Below are positions 61,767 to 64,000 of a stretch of DNA of 64,000 nucleotides, one piece after another. The stretch lies in the NCBI GenBank assembly GCA_024698925.1, contig JAILQO010000010.1, positions 1 through 64,000 on the forward strand. The letters run 5' to 3'. The translations under genes were made by a program, and so were the position numbers. The first letter of the stretch is position 1. Every line of letters begins with the position of its first letter. The notes under the pieces were generated by a model. That model ran no database searches. It saw only the letters and a program-made list of their open reading frames with translations, and was not told the DNA's origin. The stretch is from Bacteroidaceae bacterium (GTDB lineage: Bacteria > Bacteroidota > Bacteroidia > Bacteroidales > Bacteroidaceae).

Positions 61767-62972
61767 ATGAAAAAACTATTTGTTTACCTGTTGGCAGCAA
61801 TGATCGTCGTTCCTGGTTTTGCTGCTAAGAAAGACAAAAAGGAAGAGAAAGACAATAAGCCTGTCTTTACCATTGTGAAACAATTGCCTATTACCAGTGT
61901 CAAGAATCAGAACCGTAGCGGTACATGTTGGGCCTATTCCACACTGAGCTTCTTCGAGAGTGAAATTCTTAAGAAGACGGGTAAGGCTTACGATTTGGCC
62001 GAGATGTTCATCACCAATAAGGATTATCTGGAGCGTGCCGAAGTCACCGTGCGTATGCATGGAGACAGCCAGTTCTCACAAGGCGGTAGCGCAGGAGATG
62101 TGCTGATTATCATTAAGAATCATGGCATTATCCCCGAGGATGCAATGGCTAAGCCTGGAACAATGATTGGCGATACGTTGGCTAATTTCAACGAGTTCTT
62201 CAGTGTCATGGAGCCCTACGTGGATGCCGTGGCAAAAAACAAGAGCAAGACGATATCCCCGCAATGGAAGAAAGGATTGCAGGGCATTATCGATTCTTAT
62301 TTGGGCGAAACACCAGAGAAATTTACTTATGAGGGCGTAGAGTACACCCCGAAATCATTTGCTGCAAGTCTTGGGATAGACTGGAATGACTATGTGAGCA
62401 TTACTTCTTACACGCATCATCCTTTCTATACCAGCTTTGCTGTAGAGGTGCAGGACAACTGGCGTTGGGATCACAGCTATAACGTTCCCATGGATGAGAT
62501 GATGCGTATCATTGATAATGCGCTGGCTAATGACTACACGGTAGCATGGGGCGGCGATGTCAGTGATGATGGCTTCACCCGTCAGGGACTGGCTGTCCTC
62601 TATGATACGAAGAGTGCAGAAGGTCTTACGGGTAGTGATCAGGCTAAGTGGCTGAAGTTGACTCCAGCAGAGCGTAAGAATTTCATCGATGAAATGGGCA
62701 TAAAAGCGCCTGAAGTAGTTCCTACACAGGAGCAGCGCCAGATAGATTTTGATAATTGGACGCTCACGGACGATCATGGTATGCATATTTATGGTCTTGC
62801 CAAGGATCAGTATGGACGTGAGTATTACTTGGTCAAGAATTCCTGGGGCGTGACGGGCGATTACAAAGGTATCTGGTATATGAGTAAGGCCTATATTGCT
62901 GCGCGCACCATGGATTTCCTTGTGAACAAGAACGCCATCCCTGCCGACATTCGTCAGAAGCTCGGTATTTGA
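61767..62972 (+). CDS. Secreted C1B (PepC/bleomycin hydrolase-like) peptidase
   Basis: A 401-aa protein with a signal peptide (to about residue 20, GFAAKK). The catalytic Cys is in NRSGTCWAYS, His in TDDHGMHIYG and Asn in LVKNSWG. The order and the length fit aminopeptidase C/bleomycin hydrolase, but with a secretion signal, a form found in Bacteroidetes. It acts outside the cytoplasm on peptides. It lies 50 nt after the M24 gene and ends with a terminator. Confidence 0.93.
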   Translation: MKKLFVYLLAAMIVVPGFAAKKDKKEEKDNKPVFTIVKQLPITSVKNQNRSGTCWAYSTLSFFESEILKKTGKAYDLAEMFITNKDYLERAEVTVRMHGDSQFSQGGSAGDVLIIIKNHGIIPEDAMAKPGTMIGDTLANFNEFFSVMEPYVDAVAKNKSKTISPQWKKGLQGIIDSYLGETPEKFTYEGVEYTPKSFAASLGIDWNDYVSITSYTHHPFYTSFAVEVQDNWRWDHSYNVPMDEMMRIIDNALANDYTVAWGGDVSDDGFTRQGLAVLYDTKSAEGLTGSDQAKWLKLTPAERKNFIDEMGIKAPEVVPTQEQRQIDFDNWTLTDDHGMHIYGLAKDQYGREYYLVKNSWGVTGDYKGIWYMSKAYIAARTMDFLVNKNAIPADIRQKLGI

Positions 62973-63002
62973 GGCTTCATACCCAAAATAAGGTAAAAAA
63001 CG

Positions 63003-63038
63003 GCCGTTTAGTGAAAAAAACACTAAACGGCTGCTTTT
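63003..63038 (+). terminator. Intrinsic terminator after the C1 peptidase gene
   Basis: GCCGTTTAGTG and its complement with a loop of seven A; TGCTTTTG follows. It lies 31 nt after the stop. Confidence 0.85.
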
Positions 63039-63113
63039 GTTTCCCGATTTTTATGTACCTTTACACGCTCTTATGGGCATTTCGCAAAGAATTCGGATAA
63101 AAATAACATATAA

Positions 63114-64000
63114 ATGAGCTACAAATGGAATTATCGTCCTCCTACACCAGAACGACAGGAAGCAGCTAAGGAATTAGCCGCCGAAGTGGGAATACATCCT
63201 GCTTTGGGATTGCTGTTGCTTGATCGTGGAATCTCCACGGCTGCGGAGGCGCGCCGTTTCTTCCGCCCTCAATTGAGCGAATTGCTCGATCCGTTCCTCT
63301 TTCGCGATATGCGCATTGCGGTGGACCGGTTGAACAAGGCGTTGGGGCGTAAAGAACGTATTTTAGTGTATGGTGACTATGATGTCGATGGCTGTACAGC
63401 CGTTGCCTTAGTTTATCGCTTTTTACAGCGGTTCACCTCAAACCTTGATTTTTACATTCCTGACCGTTATGAGGAGGGCTATGGCGTCAGCCGGAAGGGC
63501 GTTGATTATGCCCGCGAGACTGGCGTGGGCCTTATCATTGTGCTTGATTGTGGTATCAAGGCTGTTGACGAGATTGCCTATGCGAAGGAATGTGGCATAG
63601 ATTTTATCATTTGTGATCATCACGTTCCTGATGATGTGTTGCCGCCTGCAGTCGCGATTCTCAACGCTAAGCGTGTAGATGCCACTTATCCTTACGAGCA
63701 TCTGTCTGGGTGCGGCGTAGGCTTCAAGCTGATGCAGGCCTTTGCGAATGACAATGGAATCCCGTTCAGTCAGCTGGTACCATTGTTGGACCTTTGTGCA
63801 GTCAGTATCGCATCGGACATCGTGCCTATTCTCGGTGAGAACCGTGTCTTGGCTTATCATGGCCTCCGACAGATCAATCAAAATGTCAGCGTAGGTCTCA
63901 AGGCAATCATAGAGATTTGTGGACTCAATGAGCGTGATATAACGCTCAATGACATTATATTCAAGATCGGACCGCGTATCAATGCCTCTGGACGTATGCA
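63114..64000 (+). CDS. recJ: Single-stranded-DNA exonuclease RecJ, 5' part (runs off the window)
   Basis: From ATG 63114 the frame is open to the window end, giving about 295 residues. It starts MSYKWNYRPPTPERQEAAKE. The DHH-family motifs are present: LVYGDYDVDGCTAVAL, LIIVLDCGI, and IICDHH. The DHHA1 and C-terminal domains are beyond the edge. RecJ degrades single-stranded DNA 5' to 3' in recombination and mismatch repair. A TACCTTTA box at 63056 may be its promoter. Confidence 0.95.
   Translation, partial: MSYKWNYRPPTPERQEAAKELAAEVGIHPALGLLLLDRGISTAAEARRFFRPQLSELLDPFLFRDMRIAVDRLNKALGRKERILVYGDYDVDGCTAVALVYRFLQRFTSNLDFYIPDRYEEGYGVSRKGVDYARETGVGLIIVLDCGIKAVDEIAYAKECGIDFIICDHHVPDDVLPPAVAILNAKRVDATYPYEHLSGCGVGFKLMQAFANDNGIPFSQLVPLLDLCAVSIASDIVPILGENRVLAYHGLRQINQNVSVGLKAIIEICGLNERDITLNDIIFKIGPRINASGRM

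Overview
The window is chromosomal DNA of a Bacteroidales bacterium, most likely a Prevotellaceae member (Prevotella in the broad sense). This is inferred from gene content and promoters; no search was run. The signs are a SusC/SusD pair, a FeoA-FeoB fusion, proteins with DUF2027, DUF1599 and DUF177 domains, a DoxX-like BT_3928-type protein, and at least a dozen Bacteroidetes-type promoters with a TAnnTTTG -7 box. Shine-Dalgarno sequences are mostly absent. No phage, insertion sequence, CRISPR array or rRNA operon was seen.

Layout. 1-6.2 kb: the 3' part of a large surface protein, a secreted GH2 glycosidase, a CyuA-like cysteine desulfidase and a DUF2147 protein. 6.2-17.9 kb: minus-strand housekeeping genes (clpB, M28 peptidase, folE, SPOR, tpiA, DoxX-like, DUF1599, LysM/M23, ndk, queA, Smr). 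18.0-28.8 kb: a plus-strand sugar locus with aldo/keto reductase, lactonase-type amidohydrolase, fucI, fucP, mutarotase, Zn-dehydrogenase, uxaB, glycerate kinase and uxaA. Together these fit oxidation of L-galactose (or L-fucose) through a lactone, and then tagaturonate and altronate, to KDG. 28.9-32.7 kb: valS and mazG, invaded by GC-rich palindromic repeats. 32.7-34.1 kb: a small accessory island with a GNAT toxin-like gene (frameshifted), a small partner gene, a candidate operator and 51-bp flanking direct repeats. 34.1-44.1 kb: a secreted-protein region holding a SusCD pair, a small lipoprotein and a remarkable 1106-aa double protease (S8 subtilisin fused to S9 DPP-IV-like), probably a peptide acquisition operon. 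44.1-47.1 kb: tRNA-Ser, rluA-like, fabG, tetR and initiator tRNA-fMet. 47.1-52.1 kb: feoAB with its Cys-rich partner, and dnaK. 52.2-58.7 kb: SIMPL, der, era, fabH, rpmF, DUF177 and an orphan histidine kinase. 58.7-64 kb: C11, M24 and C1 peptidases and the start of recJ.

The most unusual features are (i) the S8-S9 double protease at the head of a SusCD operon, (ii) the sugar locus combining fucI/fucP with an altronate route but without fuculokinase or aldolase, (iii) inverted pairs of palindromic repeats that add in-frame peptides to ValS and FeoAB, and (iv) four intergenic arrays with exact 9-, 11-, 21- and 22-bp periods. These arrays keep their period while the sequence varies, two of them at about two helical turns.
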